Source: Rhodocollybia butyracea
Taxonomy: Eukaryota > Basidiomycota > Agaricomycetes > Agaricales > Omphalotaceae
Length of the DNA stretch: 64,000 nucleotides
Assembly: GCA_015501585.1 (NCBI GenBank)
Contig: JADNRY010000165.1
Coordinates: forward strand, 62,001-126,000
Reading direction: 5' to 3'
A model generated the notes under the pieces. That model made no database searches and was not told the DNA's origin. It worked only from the letters and a program-made list of their open reading frames with translations. A program made the translations under genes and the position numbers. Every line of letters starts with the position of its first letter. Within the stretch, counting starts at the first letter, position 1. Shown piece by piece: positions 45,016-56,879 of this stretch.

Positions 45016-46046
45016 GATGTAGGAGGTTATGGGGAAGAGATTTAAGATCTTCTTTCTTCCCTTACTGTTTCTATGTCATGTCTTGACGTCCCTCCATTGT
45101 ACCGTCTCTCGTTCGGTCATTCGTTATTTCCTGTCTCTATGTTTTAACGTCCCCTACTGCATCACTGTTTCCCATTCCTCATCTCCCATCTCCCATCCCC
45201 AATACTGCCCGATCTTCCGTCCCCTCAATCTTCCTCCATTCTCCATCCTCATATCCCTTGGCATATCCCACTCACTTATCTCATCCGCGGCGCCCGGTTT
45301 CTCGGTTTCTGAATCTCGGGTTTCTCCTTTTTTTCCCTCTTTTTTAAAAATTCTATCTATTCCCTGGTTGACCGTTTCTGTATCATTCGTATCCCCGCTA
45401 CGTGTCCCTTCAGCCTTCTTGTTGCATACTTGTCGAACATATTACCCTGCCTACGAGTTCTTTACTTGATACTACGTACGGTGTTCTTACTTGGTTCTAC
45501 GCGTTCCTTACTCGTTTGTTAGTCCTACCCGTTCCCTACTGCCGTTGTGAACAGTCGATGTGGGCTTTATGTGAGCGTGAGCGTGAGTTCTTGTGGGTTT
45601 TGTTTGCTTTACTTTACCGTTATGTATTTCTTTTCTTTTAACCCTCCCTTTTTTCGATTTACCTTCAGTCGTCACTCCACACGCGGCATACTATCTGTGC
45701 ACTGAGGGTATATTTCTTTTGATATTTCCTTACTTATCTTCAAGCTAACGAACTCTTTTAGTTTATAATTTGTTCAACATGTATTTACTAAACTTAATAC
45801 AGAGTTCAATACAGAGTTGTTGGTTGGTTGTTTGACGTCTGCATGTTGTACTGAAGATTTTTGCAAATATAATATTTGGTTTTGAGGAAAGGTGATCATG
45901 AGATGAGGGTGAAAGTTACAATTCATGAAGAACGAAGTTTGGTCGGAAGCAGCAGACGAATATAGTGTTGCTACTCAGGCTATATCTATGTACCCACTGG
46001 CATACCAATAACCTTGAAGGAAAATCATAGAAAGAAATAAGTATGG
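45016..46046 (+). repeat. 3' module, copy 9, and UbiA 3' flank
   Basis: Module landmarks run to about 45630. After an interruption, 45870-46030 (ggttttgaggaaaggtgatc ... actggcataccaataacc) matches the flank downstream of UbiA copy 1 (19650-19800) and 37310-37430. The whole gene A-module-UbiA order is therefore kept here. Confidence 0.7.
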
Positions 46047-47024
46047 TCAAGCGAAAACACTACTGGCATATGCCAGCACAGAGGCAATAATTGCATTCCA
46101 ATCCAGTCCTTCAAGGGCAGTGAAAGCCAAGACCAGACAGAAGATATAGGTGAAAATCTGTTCTTTTTCACAGATCAGTTTGGATAAGTAAGAGGATATT
46201 AGACGTACCATGAATGTCTTGTGGTCATAATAAGATCCTGTGTCATGCATAACCCGATATCCTAGAAATGCATGGACTGCTACGAGGGAGACAGGAGCAA
46301 TAGACAGGATCCCGCCCTTCCAGAGTACCAACAAAGACACAGGTATAAGAAAAAATGTGATAATCCATCTGGATCCTGAACTCCCAACAACAAGAGGTAG
46401 AGTCCTTCGACCGATCGCTGCATCACCCTTCATATCCCGCAGATCTTGTATATGTATCGCCAAGCCCACCCATAATGATACAGTCAGGATGGAAAGCTCA
46501 GCGCGCGGTGTCAAAGGTGCAATGGCCTTCCAGGATGCACCCAGGAGGGCCCATGTGCCAGCTGTCATCGCAACACAGTTTTTGACAAACCAATGTTTTC
46601 CGAGGGGCGTTGCACAAAGCAACGCAACAGTAAAAATCCAGCATATGGTCTCTGGCCGCAGAGTGGGCTTATACACAGCAAGGGAGATAAATGCCGTCAG
46701 CGCAAGTGCCCATCGCAACTTCGCCTCGAAAATCGTAATTTTTTGAGAAGGGATGGGACGATCGGGTTTGTTGATAAGATCCTCTTCGACGCCCGCGATC
46801 TGGTTCGAGAGATTAAACCAATAGACGAAGAGCGTGAGCCATAGGATAAGGAAAAGGTAGCTGTGGAGGATGGCCGATGAGGGAGGTAGAGTCCTCATGG
46901 CACCAATGGAGAATATTGAACCTGGGATGATTGTCGTGGACCAGTCTCTCCAAGAAAATCCGAGAAAGATAATAAACTCGTGGGTGAGAGCATCGAAGGC
47001 GGCTTTTATCAAATTCGAAGACAT
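46047..47024 (-). CDS. UbiA-type prenyltransferase, copy 2
   Basis: About 308 residues after removing one intron of 51 bases (GTACGT...AACAG, near 46205-46155) at the same place as in copy 1. Start 47024 (MSSNL) aligns with copy 1, although the frame stays open upstream. Motif 1 reads NQIAGVEEDLINKPDRPIPS and motif 2 reads QDLRDMKGDAAIGRRTLP. The intron is a multiple of three with no stop, so retention would give an in-frame longer form. The second intron of copy 1 is absent: ALEGLDWNAI is continuous here. The C-terminus (SVLAYASSVFA) differs from copy 1. Overall identity to copy 1 is very high over the core. Same superfamily function; acceptor unknown. Confidence 0.88.
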   Translation of the reverse strand: MSSNLIKAAFDALTHEFIIFLGFSWRDWSTTIIPGSIFSIGAMRTLPPSSAILHSYLFLILWLTLFVYWFNLSNQIAGVEEDLINKPDRPIPSQKITIFEAKLRWALALTAFISLAVYKPTLRPETICWIFTVALLCATPLGKHWFVKNCVAMTAGTWALLGASWKAIAPLTPRAELSILTVSLWVGLAIHIQDLRDMKGDAAIGRRTLPLVVGSSGSRWIITFFLIPVSLLVLWKGGILSIAPVSLVAVHAFLGYRVMHDTGSYYDHKTFMVRLISSYLSKLICEKEQIFTYIFCLVLAFTALEGLDWNAIIASVLAYASSVFA

Positions 47025-48214
47025 CTTTCTGCAGACCCACCACAATGAAATTGGTTTAAATACTTCAGTGGGCGACCGACCAAGTGACGATATCGGAGGT
47101 GCTGAGGCGGTCTGCTGCAAGTTATCGGCTCGGATGTGAGAAATCCCCATGCGCGGTTGCTCGCCAGCCATTGCCGACTACCCCTTCCTTGATTGGCTTT
47201 TGTACTTCTCGGGAGCCCAGAACAACTTTCAAGTTTGAGTGTGGCATGGCAGCGAAGAACTCTGGTGAGGTGTCTCGGATCCAACCTCGGCCGTCTCCGA
47301 CAACCGGAAATAACTCAGCGATGGTCAACTACAGCAAGCAAACTTCTCCATCAAGCCAACTTCGAGCCGAACTGTAGGTATTTCCTTCAGGATTGCGGCC
47401 TGCGTGGTGCTTAAAGCGAGGATGCTAGCTGCATATACTCAACCTCGAATGAAGGCACCCTGTACACGCGCATCGTGCAAAGATACGAAACGAAACACCG
47501 GATCCAACTAGTGCCCGAGTCTGATTACTCTGCGACAGAGAGTGAGAAGACTTCTAGACCGCTTGAGCCAAGATTCAGAGCCACGTAAGGGCCACAATGG
47601 TGGGGCCATAAGGGCTGAGGAAGTTGCTCTGGGAGACCAGATTCCAATTATTGAGAGGAAAATACATTGAGTTTCAGTCTGGGTAACCAAGAGCCTGTTA
47701 CTCCCTATAAGCTAGCCGATGTCATTCAAGTGGCAGTTAAGATAAAAGTTTGCAGAAATGGGAGTTTTCCATCCAAGCACCATGTGCTGCGATAACTGAG
47801 TGATGCTATGCTCCCATTGAGGGAAGATTACACACAATTCTGGCCCCGACTATTCCTAAGTGGGACCCATTAGGGCCCTCGCTTAGTGGACCAGCTTTGG
47901 CGTCCACTTTGGGTATCTAAGTATACACCAGTGGTGCACATTAAGTTGGTGCACATTAACTTCCCAGCCAGCATATCTGGAGACTAGTTGACTACTTATT
48001 TTAGTGTCTTCCGATAACATGGGAGGGTTAACACCATTATATAGCGCACACAGATTATAGGACAAGCAAAGGACAAGTAGACACAATTACACATTCGAAA
48101 TCCCGGGCAACTTGAAAGAGAAGATCAAGAAGGTCATGAGAAGCTTAGAGAAGAATGTAACAACTTTGTGAAAACTAAAGCACTGGACAGCCTAGTAATA
48201 TCTGTTATTAGTTG
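47025..48214. other. 5' flank of UbiA copy 2 and unique sequence
   Basis: 47040-47370 aligns with the flank of copy 1, including the TATTTAAACC box at 47053-47062. From about 47400 it is unique with no recognised gene. Confidence 0.5.
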
Positions 48215-49462
48215 GTTATTAGGCACCTATGGCTGCAATTATACATCTATCTAGAGTTCAGATGAATTACTGATGCTCTTTGTTGTTCCTTATGCATCAT
48301 GTGCCCAAGGTTCCAACACTGTGCTCTCAGTCTGCTGTGACTACTGGCGGGAGAAGCAGATGAGCGCCAGGACCTTGGATGTTAAAATACTACTGTGGGA
48401 CTCAGGAACCATCAACTGCATGAGTTTTGCCATAGCGAAAGTACCAAGGAAAGCGCCATAAATCTACCAATCTCTTCAGATGAGTTTATTTTACTCCGCT
48501 GTAAGGTGTGTCTTACTAATATACCTAGGTATTTCGGTTTGAGCTTGTAATTGCTACTTTCTCACCTTCCTATAAGATCTCAAACTTTAGTGGCTTGTGA
48601 GCTTAAATGGCTCATGCTGCGAATTTAGACACAGCCCAAATACCTATAAAAGAAAGACCATGCTTACATTGACAATGGGCACTGGGTTCCTCAGTTTAGA
48701 GCTGTCCCAAATTGACGACTAGTAACTAGTAATATCTTGTTACTTTGTTCCCTTCTGGGTGATTTGAAATTTCCCAGGAAAAGTGACCGCAGTCACAAAA
48801 GTTATGGACTACTTAGTAACTGTTTAGTAAACCAAATGAAGCATGTCGTCAGCCTGATGTTACTAATGTTACATCTCTCAGACTTTGACCCTATGATAGT
48901 AAGCGCAAGGAGTTCCGGAGTGACAATTTAGAGCGGGTTCCTTGAACGTTTGCAAGAGTCCTAATTTGGAGTAAAGAAAATTAAACAAGCAAGGAATAAG
49001 CTAAAGATATCATCTAGAAAGCTTTAAGTAACAAGTGAGAACTGCACATTATATCAGTATTAGATACACCCCATGTACACCTTTTCAAATACCTTCATCT
49101 GGCCCTCTCATCTACACCATTTTGGTGCTGTTAGGGTGGTCTCAGTTTCATGTGAAGGTGAAGCAGTTGGATATTGAATAATGTTCTTTATAGATCTAAA
49201 TTCAAAGCAATTGGAGAAGAAGCGGATCCAAGATTTAATCATTCTGACTGCCGGTGAGGTTTCTGCATGCGGACAGGGGGGTGTGATTCATAACAATGAA
49301 AAAATGTTTGCATCTACATTGAGACTTTTGGGAGCACAATGTCATCCTGGGAACACAAACTACTAAGGAAACGTAGATGGATGTGACCAACAGGTTAGTA
49401 ACTTGCAGCTAAATATAAGTATAATGAGCTGTAGTCATAGCCCATAGCAGTATACATTGCCA
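48215..49462 (+). repeat. left arm of a 3.2-kb inverted repeat
   Basis: Outer end GTTATTAGGCACCTATGGC, inner end ...agcagtatacattgcca. Pairs with 49977-51423 on the other strand with small gaps. No protein recognised within it. Confidence 0.85.
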
Positions 49463-49976
49463 TTTTAATTTTTTTGTGTGCCATGCTCCAGCCGGCGTTG
49501 AGGTAAACAATCGGCATACTTAGTGCCTGACTTAGCACCTGAGGCACATTATACACATGTATTACTAAGGTTACTAAGTACACATGAGGTATAATCTGTA
49601 CTTTCGGGCAGGTAGTTAATTTGGTGTTCACTGTTGAGAACGGACCGCCGGTCCGACGACGGTTGTTTCGGGCTCAAGTAGCACCACCGGCATGATATCC
49701 GCCACCCCGTGCTTTACAGTATTTGTTATTGATTTACTATTTATATTAAACTACCATACTTCCAAATAAAGGGATCGTTTGCGCCCCCCGTTTCCGCGCC
49801 CCCATAAATCCCGCTGATAAGGTTATTGCTTGTATTGGTTTCAAAATCTATCACTCCCATTTGAGCTCTCCGAGTTTGGATTTCCAAGACGGTATTGCTG
49901 TTTCAAGTTGCACAAGAACTAAGCTCCTAAAATTATAGTAGTGACTCTTCAATGTAAGGTTTGAGTTACCCACCAT
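49463..49976. other. spacer of the inverted repeat
   Basis: About 510 bases not shared by the arms. It includes a GC-rich perfect palindrome cggaccgccggtccg near 49645-49660 and a C-rich cgccccccgtttccgcgccc stretch near 49782. No gene. Confidence 0.6.
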
Positions 49977-51423
49977 TGGCAATGTAAACTGCTATGGGCC
50001 ACTTATACCCATGGGCTATGATTCAGCCTATGAATATAGTTCATTGTACTTATGTTTAGCTGCAAGTCACTAACCTGTTAAGTAATCGCATCCATCTAAG
50101 TTTCCTTGTTCCCGCAAGTCTCAATGTAGATGCAAAGATTTTTGTCATTGTTATGAATCACCCCCTGTCCGCATGCAGAAACTTTAACGGCAGTCGGAAT
50201 GATCAATTCTGAACCCGTTTCTTCTCCAATCTCGTTGAATTTAGATTTAAAAAGAACATTATTCAATGTCAAACTGCTTTATCTTCACTAGACCACCCTA
50301 ACAGCACTCGAATGGTGCGGATGAGAGGGCCAGAAGATGAAGGTATAGTACTTGAAAAGGTATACATTAGGTCCATCTAAATACTATTCTCGCTAGTTAC
50401 ATAAAACTTTCTAGATGATATCTCCAGCTTATCCCCTTTCTTGTTTAATTTTCTTTACTCCAAATTAGGACTCAGTGAAAACGTTCAAGGTACCCGCTTT
50501 AAATGGTGACTCTGGAACTTGTTGTGCTTATTATAGGCTCAAAGTTTGTGAGATGTAGCATTAGGCTGAAGACATGCTTCAGGTTTACTAAACGGCCAGT
50601 GGTTACTAGTCCCACAACTTTTGTGACCGCGGTCAATTTTCCTGGGAAATCACCCAGAGGGGAACAAAGTGACAAGATATTCCTAGTCTCCGATGATGAC
50701 TCCAAGTTATTCCAATCTGAGACAGTAATGCAAAGAACTATCGCAATATAATATATCAATTTGGGACAGCTGCAAACTGAGGAATCCAGTGCCCATTGTC
50801 AATGTTAGCATGGTCTTTCTCTCATAGTAGGTGTTTGGCCTGTGTCTAATTTGCACTATTGGATGGACCCAAGATGGACCAGTTAGGCTCACAATGTACT
50901 AACATTCCAATACTACTAGAGTTTGAAAGTTTATAGGAAGGTGAGAAAGAAATAGTAAGTCAGAAGTAAGTACAAGCTCAAACTGAAATACCTAGATAGA
51001 TTTAGTAAAACACGCTTTCAAGCACGCTTTACAGCAGAGCAAAATAAACTCAAGAGATCGAGGCACTTTCCTTGGCACTTTTACTATGGCAAAACTCAGT
51101 TGACAGTTCCTGAGTCCCACAGTAGTATTTCAACATCCAAAGTCCTGGCGCTCATCTGCTCATCTGCTTCTCCCGCCAATGGTCGTAGTGGACCGCTGTT
51201 GGTACTGGCTCTTGACTCTGAATCACGAATCAAGAATCATAGCAAATACTTTATCGCTATATACAATATACACCGGCAAAGTTGCAAGAGCACAATAATG
51301 GAACAAGCTTGGGCACACGATGCATGAGGAACTACGAAGAGCATCAGTAATTCATCTGAACAACAGCTCGGTCACTTGAATCTAGATAGATGTATAATTG
51401 CGGCCATAGGTGCGCCTAATAAC
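49977..51423 (-). repeat. right arm of the 3.2-kb inverted repeat
   Basis: Inner end tggcaatgtaaactgct, outer end GCGCCTAATAAC. About 200 bases longer than the left arm because of internal insertions or deletions. Together the arms form a foldback structure or a very long-TIR element; no target duplication was found. Confidence 0.85.
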
Positions 51424-51594
51424 AGTAACATTCCCTATGAACTGAGCCATTTGTAATACAAACAATTTACACGGGGCTTTCAGATTGTCTTGTAGAATAA
51501 GTTTTGCCATCTTTGCCAACTTCCATTCCCCAAATAGGGAATCAAACTCCGCATCTGAGAGTGTAACGCCTCGTAGTCACACTACTTGCTGAAG

Positions 51595-51600
51595 TATAAA
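51595..51600 (+). promoter_or_regulatory. TATA box of the cysteine-rich secreted gene
   Basis: TATAAA lies 49 bases before the ATG at 51649, in a context (gaagtataaatgtgagc) that fits a core promoter with a short leader. Confidence 0.5.
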
Positions 51601-51648
51601 TGTGAGCAGAAAACCGAAATTATCTTCCGGAATACAGTGTCTTCAACA

Positions 51649-52229
51649 ATGTACTTCTTAAGCTTTACTATGCTCCTTGTCTTCGCGTGCACTGCTATGA
51701 CCAGTGCTGGGAGCCTTCTCGAAGCCAGGGTATGCAATCAACACCTATGATAGTAACAACACTCATGATTACCTCCAATTCTGCAGAACACCCCTGATGT
51801 TGCGGTATGTTATTTTCTTCAGTCTCAAGTTCCTCTGCAACGAACACTCATATCTATTGACAGAGTAAATTGGCTTCAATGAAAGAGTTTCTTGCAACAA
51901 TTGATCCCTCTGAGATCACTTACACTGGCAACAGCAAGAACATCATAGATGGGCTCGAGCCTCTTGCTCCAGACACCATCACAGTCGTCTACTGCAGCAT
52001 TGTCTCCAGTGGTCTCTGTGGTGGACCTTGCACCACTTATGTTGGTGGCCCAACATGCCTCGCAGCACCTAGTACCAATTGCCTCAGTGCGACTGAGAAT
52101 GTTGCATTTTGCGATCGCGGCGGCTGTGGGGGAAGCTGCAACAACTTTGCTTCGTGTGGAACACACTTGCAGGGAAATTTCTGCAGTACACCTGGAACGG
52201 CGTCAATTCTTGTTCCTAACGGTGACTAA
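51649..52229 (+). CDS. small cysteine-rich secreted protein, 154 residues
   Basis: Three exons, 51649-51729, 51787-51804 (only 18 bases, NTPDVA) and 51864-52229, all in phase with GTATG donors and CAG acceptors. Signal peptide MYFLSFTMLLVFACTAMTSA. The C-terminal two thirds carry ten cysteines in a Gly-rich pattern: YCSIVSSGLCGGPC, GGPTCLA, TNCLSA, AFCDRGGCGGSC, SCGTHLQGNFCSTPG, probably forming five disulfides. From memory, similar small secreted proteins with the CDRGGCGGSC motif occur in many mushrooms, without known function. Intact, with a plausible promoter; one of the best-supported genes in the window. No paralogue seen here. Confidence 0.85.
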
Positions 52230-54882
52230 ACTAGTCGAGGAATAGTTGAAGGGGTTTGGGCGTGCTGTTCATGGGCAGTCTTATAGTATAGTTCTATCGA
52301 TATGATATGCCAAGCGGTCCACAACTCTAGTTTTGCCTTGTTACATTCTTCTTCAAACTTCGGATAACATTCGTTGTGCTCTCTTGAAATTTCAAATATC
52401 TGCTTGTACTACTGTAGTTGTTATATCGATTTGTGGCCCGTTTTCCATTCCATGTTATCGAATTTCGCAAGACGCTAAAACAAGTTGGACCTTTGAGTTT
52501 GCACCTTGCCTGCCAAATGAGTCCTGATATAGGTCAATACTGTTATCCTGTGTTGGATGGGTTGTTTTCCCCCGTTGTCGCATGCCTGTGTCTCTTATAA
52601 GTTTTCTACAACAAATTCAGCTTCAGCAGACACTTGGCAAAATGAAGTACCATGGGGGAGCCCTCCAAGACTGTAGTAGTCACTGTGACGGCAATAAGCC
52701 AACAGAAAGCTCACAACCAAATCTTCGGTAAGGGCGCGGTCTGTGGAAGCTTTCGATACCGTCTCCAGTTTCATAACATGTGATGGTGAGCCCGTGAAAC
52801 TTGAAAGCCATTGTCAAACCACGATTATCTTTCACTAGCAAGAGAAGAGTCCAACTTCTATAGCTTGAACTATGATACTCTGGATGACTTGAACCGTCAC
52901 AGTACAGAATTACATAGAAAATAGGAACAGTTGTTATAGTAGAGGGGAAGAGGAAAGAAAAAATAAAGAGTGAAAGAACTTGAAAATTCAAAACAGCTCG
53001 AAAGTGAAAGTAGATGCGTCCAGACAGGGCAGGCTAGTTGGAGCATGATGAAACTTATACATCCTTAATAATCCGCACCATACAGAGAAACGGAAGATCC
53101 GCTGCAAGAGTGCACACTCGAAGTTCCCATACTCCTACTTGAACAACAAATCTGCGGCCACGCATTGAAGTTACCTCCGAGCACACCCTATAACATGAGC
53201 AGTATAATATGACGAGCGGTGTCATCTAATTCCAGTTCCAGTTTTTAGGTGAGCAGAACCTCTCAAGGGAAAAACAAAGAGTATGTGATGATATGAGAGT
53301 TAGATAAGATAAGAAGAGCGGTCTTCTGCATGTGGTAGATTGCTTTTTAAGCGCTTATCCTTCCATGCAGCGTTGAATCCAGAGCCTTGAACATAATGAC
53401 AACCTTGTGCTACAATGGCGAACACTCTGCAAACTGCCATTTGAAAATCCATCCTAACGCATAGCCAGTCTCAGTGGCTCTGCGAGGAGCAGCAATTCTC
53501 AGTCAACCTCAGTTCAACAAAGGCACAGCGTTCAACATGGCTAAAGAACAAGAAATTTTTGGTCTTCATGGTCATCTTCCCTCTTGAGTCAACTCTCTTG
53601 ATAAGCAATGTGAGTGTATGCACAACTCAAGACGCGGGACACTCCTATCCGCATTACCGGCGATAATATGGAAAGCAAGAAGGGCCTGCCACGTCGGATC
53701 ATGATTTTTGACATAGCCGAACTGATGGAGCCAAATCGAGACATGGACCTCGGGCACCCGTTATTATTATGTAAATCTCTTACTATTTATTCATATTCTC
53801 GTTTGTCAAGATGATAGGCTTTGTGAGCGGGAGGTGATTATGTTCGCTCTGCCACAGCAAAGTCATGTGGGTGCATCTGCGGCACGGGTCCCGGCTGTTC
53901 TTTGTAGAACGAGAACCTCATGTTGAAACTAGATTACCGCTTATGAGTCGTATCTAATCAGTAATGTGAGTCGACTAGACACACTTGCTATATGATCGAT
54001 GAACTGTCGATATATGCTATGTTGAAACTCACCCTCAAACACTAGACGCAGCCTCTACGCAGGTTCGTATAGATGTAGTCAATTATGCCATTCGCTATTA
54101 GTCTTATGATACATAGCTTGTACGCTGACTTGCAGTACCTATGAACATTACCTATAGAATTACCATACGGACTCCATCTTCTAGGGTACATTATGCACAT
54201 GTATATGCACTATGTTTAGCAGTACGACTCAAGTAGACTCATACATTGTTATAGGGTTTATTATATTCTGTAGTATAAATACTGTAGATATTTTCCTGTA
54301 ACAATAACCAAGAATCCTACTATTCGTCTGGACACTTGTTCTGCTCTCACAGCATCCTTACAACTCCTATAACATCCCTAACACTCTCAGGTGAGTAGGC
54401 TGTCGACCTTGTGTTGACTGACCGCTGTTTCTACACCTCAGTTGTAGTGTAGGAACAACTGAGGGGGACGATTCTGGGAGCTCGAGTATATAAGTATCGG
54501 TAAGTAATACTAAGTATTGAACTGGAGAATCATTGAGCCTGTAGCTATGCAGAAGCAACTAGCGGGTAAACAGAAAGATGAAACAAAGAATATAGATGGG
54601 AAGTCAAAGCAGTATAGTATGGAGAACAAATACCTTTTCCTAACATTCCTCAATGCGACCGCGCCGGTGAGTTACTTCCTTCCTAAAGGCATACTATATC
54701 CCATTTAGCGGTTTTTGGGGCGCCTAATGCGACCATAAAACAGCCTACACAGTTAAGCTACATTACTAGTGCTCACAACCATGGTTGGCTACCATGCTCC
54801 TATTTAAACCATCTCTTTTTTGATTTTCTCCAAGACTCAGGTATCAAATCCTGGCTCCATGGCTCGTTCTTAATGATTGCAT
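52230..54882. other. mostly no gene recognised
   Basis: A minus-strand open frame at 52680-52991 has a strand-like YVILYCDGSS...WTLLLLVKDN segment but no ATG at its start and is not supported. 54249-54500 resembles an LTR (tgttatagg..., cctcagttgtag...aacaactgag) related to the Copia LTR at 22233, followed by a short ORF at 54548-54708. The rest shows nothing. Confidence 0.35.
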
Positions 54883-56879
54883 CATCAGGAAAACCGCCCA
54901 CAGGAAATATTTGCTAATTTCAGCAAAAATATCGAAAATTTGTAATAATTATTGTAATTTCGGAGATTTCTGTCATTTTAGTAATTACACTAATTCCACA
55001 GTCCCCTTGCGTCTTTGCAAAACTTTCCCCAGCTTTTCTGCCTTTGCTCAATTCTGTGAATAAGCTTTCAAAAATTAGAGCATCATTCTTACAAAATCTG
55101 CATATTTCATAACCTTAGAACATACTTAATGGTTATGTCACAAGAGTCAAAAGTCGAAAAAGCATTACATTGCATTCACTAGAAGTATTACAACGAGTAC
55201 TACCATGAGTACCACTACTATCTACTACCATATAATACAGAAGACGTTATGAGAAAACAAGTGGTCACAGAGTGTCATCACATCTGACACGGCCCCAACA
55301 CATCGTCAATAAACAAGGAAATGGTCACAGTGCATGAGGGCAGGAATGGTTGCGAGTGTCGTTAGTGCATATGGAGCTATAGAAATGTTGTCAGTAGGGG
55401 GAAGCGGCGATGAAAGTATAGTACGTACATTAGCAGCAAAAATAAACGATGGGGCTATAGCGACTCCAGCGAGGACTGTCAAATATGGTCTGAGAAATGA
55501 GACACATGTAGAAGAGTATTACCATACCTGAAGATGTCCATTAGTTGAAGTGAGCCACATGAGCTTGAGCTATGAGATATGAGAGGCGCAGCTATGAGCA
55601 AATAAGAGAAAACATACACGCCAAGGCCCAAAAGGTTCTAACAAGCAGCGAGATCCATTCCCAGCATTAAGTAGCGCAAAGTCAACTTTAGGTACAACAA
55701 GTTGGCAGCAGCAATGAGAAATTTGAGTGATGATGACTTATGTAGAGAGATAGAGCCTGAGTACTGAGTGGATGGGGGATGGGGGAATGGAAAAAGAGGG
55801 AGTCGTACAACATTTATTTTGATACCATGGGATCATGTGATCTCCCACGCATGAGCCAAGCATTGAATTTTCGACTTGTGCTGCGTGCACGTTTAATGGT
55901 ACCGCGCCGGTTCTTCCTTCCTTCCTCTGTAATTCTTTTGGCTGTTCCTCGCTACTGGGACCGCGCTGGTTTTCCTTCTTTCCTTTTTCCATGTTTGATG
56001 CTGAGCAGCTGGATGCTACTGAGTGGCGAGCAAATTAGGCATGCAAATTGACACATCAGAGAGCTGGTGATGGTGAATGATGATGGCAAGCTGGAGAGTG
56101 GGCAATGACGACTCCAACAGGTGACGACCTGTAACGACAATCAAGCTCAGGCTTGCCGTTAGTGTATGTAATGCATTCGAACATCCAAACTGAGTCGGCA
56201 ACTTTCTTGCCCATCTGTTCCTGCTTTTAAGGTGCATGTACTAATATTCTCATTTGGACTGCCTAGCTCAGAAGCATCATCAGGAAAAGCCGTTTTTGCC
56301 TGGGTGACCCCAGAGTGGCCTAAAGTAAACTAGGTGACCTATGAATCCTATGGCATCCTAGGAATTTGGGCTCGTCCCTTGCCAGTCAAGGCTCTTGAGG
56401 ATTCCCTAGGGTATCCTAGGCAAACCCATGCCCAGGTTTGCCCAGGTGCTCCCCAGGTGTTCCCCAGGAGCACCTGGGCAAACCTAGGCTTGCCTAGGGA
56501 ATCCTCAAGAGCCTTGACTGGCAAGGGACAAGCCCAAATTCCTAGGATGCCATAGGATTCATAGGTCACCTAGTTTGCTTTAGGTTACTCTGGGGTCACC
56601 TAGGCAAAAACGGCTTTTCCTGATGATTACTACTCTGCCTCAGATGTGTGACTCTAATTATGAACAGACAGTGAAAATTGCCAAAAGTTCATGAAACATT
56701 CCGAAAATTTTGAGATGCTTTCTGAAAATGTTTAATAATTATTTGAGGGGTTGAAAGTTGTGGAAATAATTGAAATCTACAGTATTTTTTATAATTACCA
56801 TAAGCCTAGACACGTTTACATTCTTTTTAGATTCTTTTTACAAATTATTGAATATTTTGTGTGGGAGGTTTTCCTGATG
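54883..56879. mobile_element. 2-kb TIR element, CATCAGGAAAA family
   Basis: Termini CATCAGGAAAACCGCCCACA and the complement TGTGGGAGGTTTTCCTGATG, both flanked by AT. Sub-terminal regions are AT-rich with aataattattgtaattt-like runs. No transposase frame; ORFs inside (55334-55531 and others) are unrecognised. It carries a second, smaller member of the same terminus family inside it. Confidence 0.8.
56278..56625. mobile_element. 348-bp palindromic MITE nested in the larger element
   Basis: Begins CATCAGGAAAAGCCGTTTTT and is an almost perfect inverted repeat to its end, with the centre near 56451 (gctccccaggtgttccccag). Sub-terminal sequence (gacctatgaatcctatggca) matches the element at 1-3174. 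Because both strands encode the same 73-residue ORF, the open frames there are an effect of the palindrome. Confidence 0.92.

Noticed and set aside
52680..52991. secreted protein gene on the minus strand
   Set aside because: No ATG at the hydrophobic start, no splice sites found that would supply one.
56334..56569. two 73-residue ORFs on opposite strands
   Set aside because: Both are the same sequence read from the two sides of a palindromic MITE.
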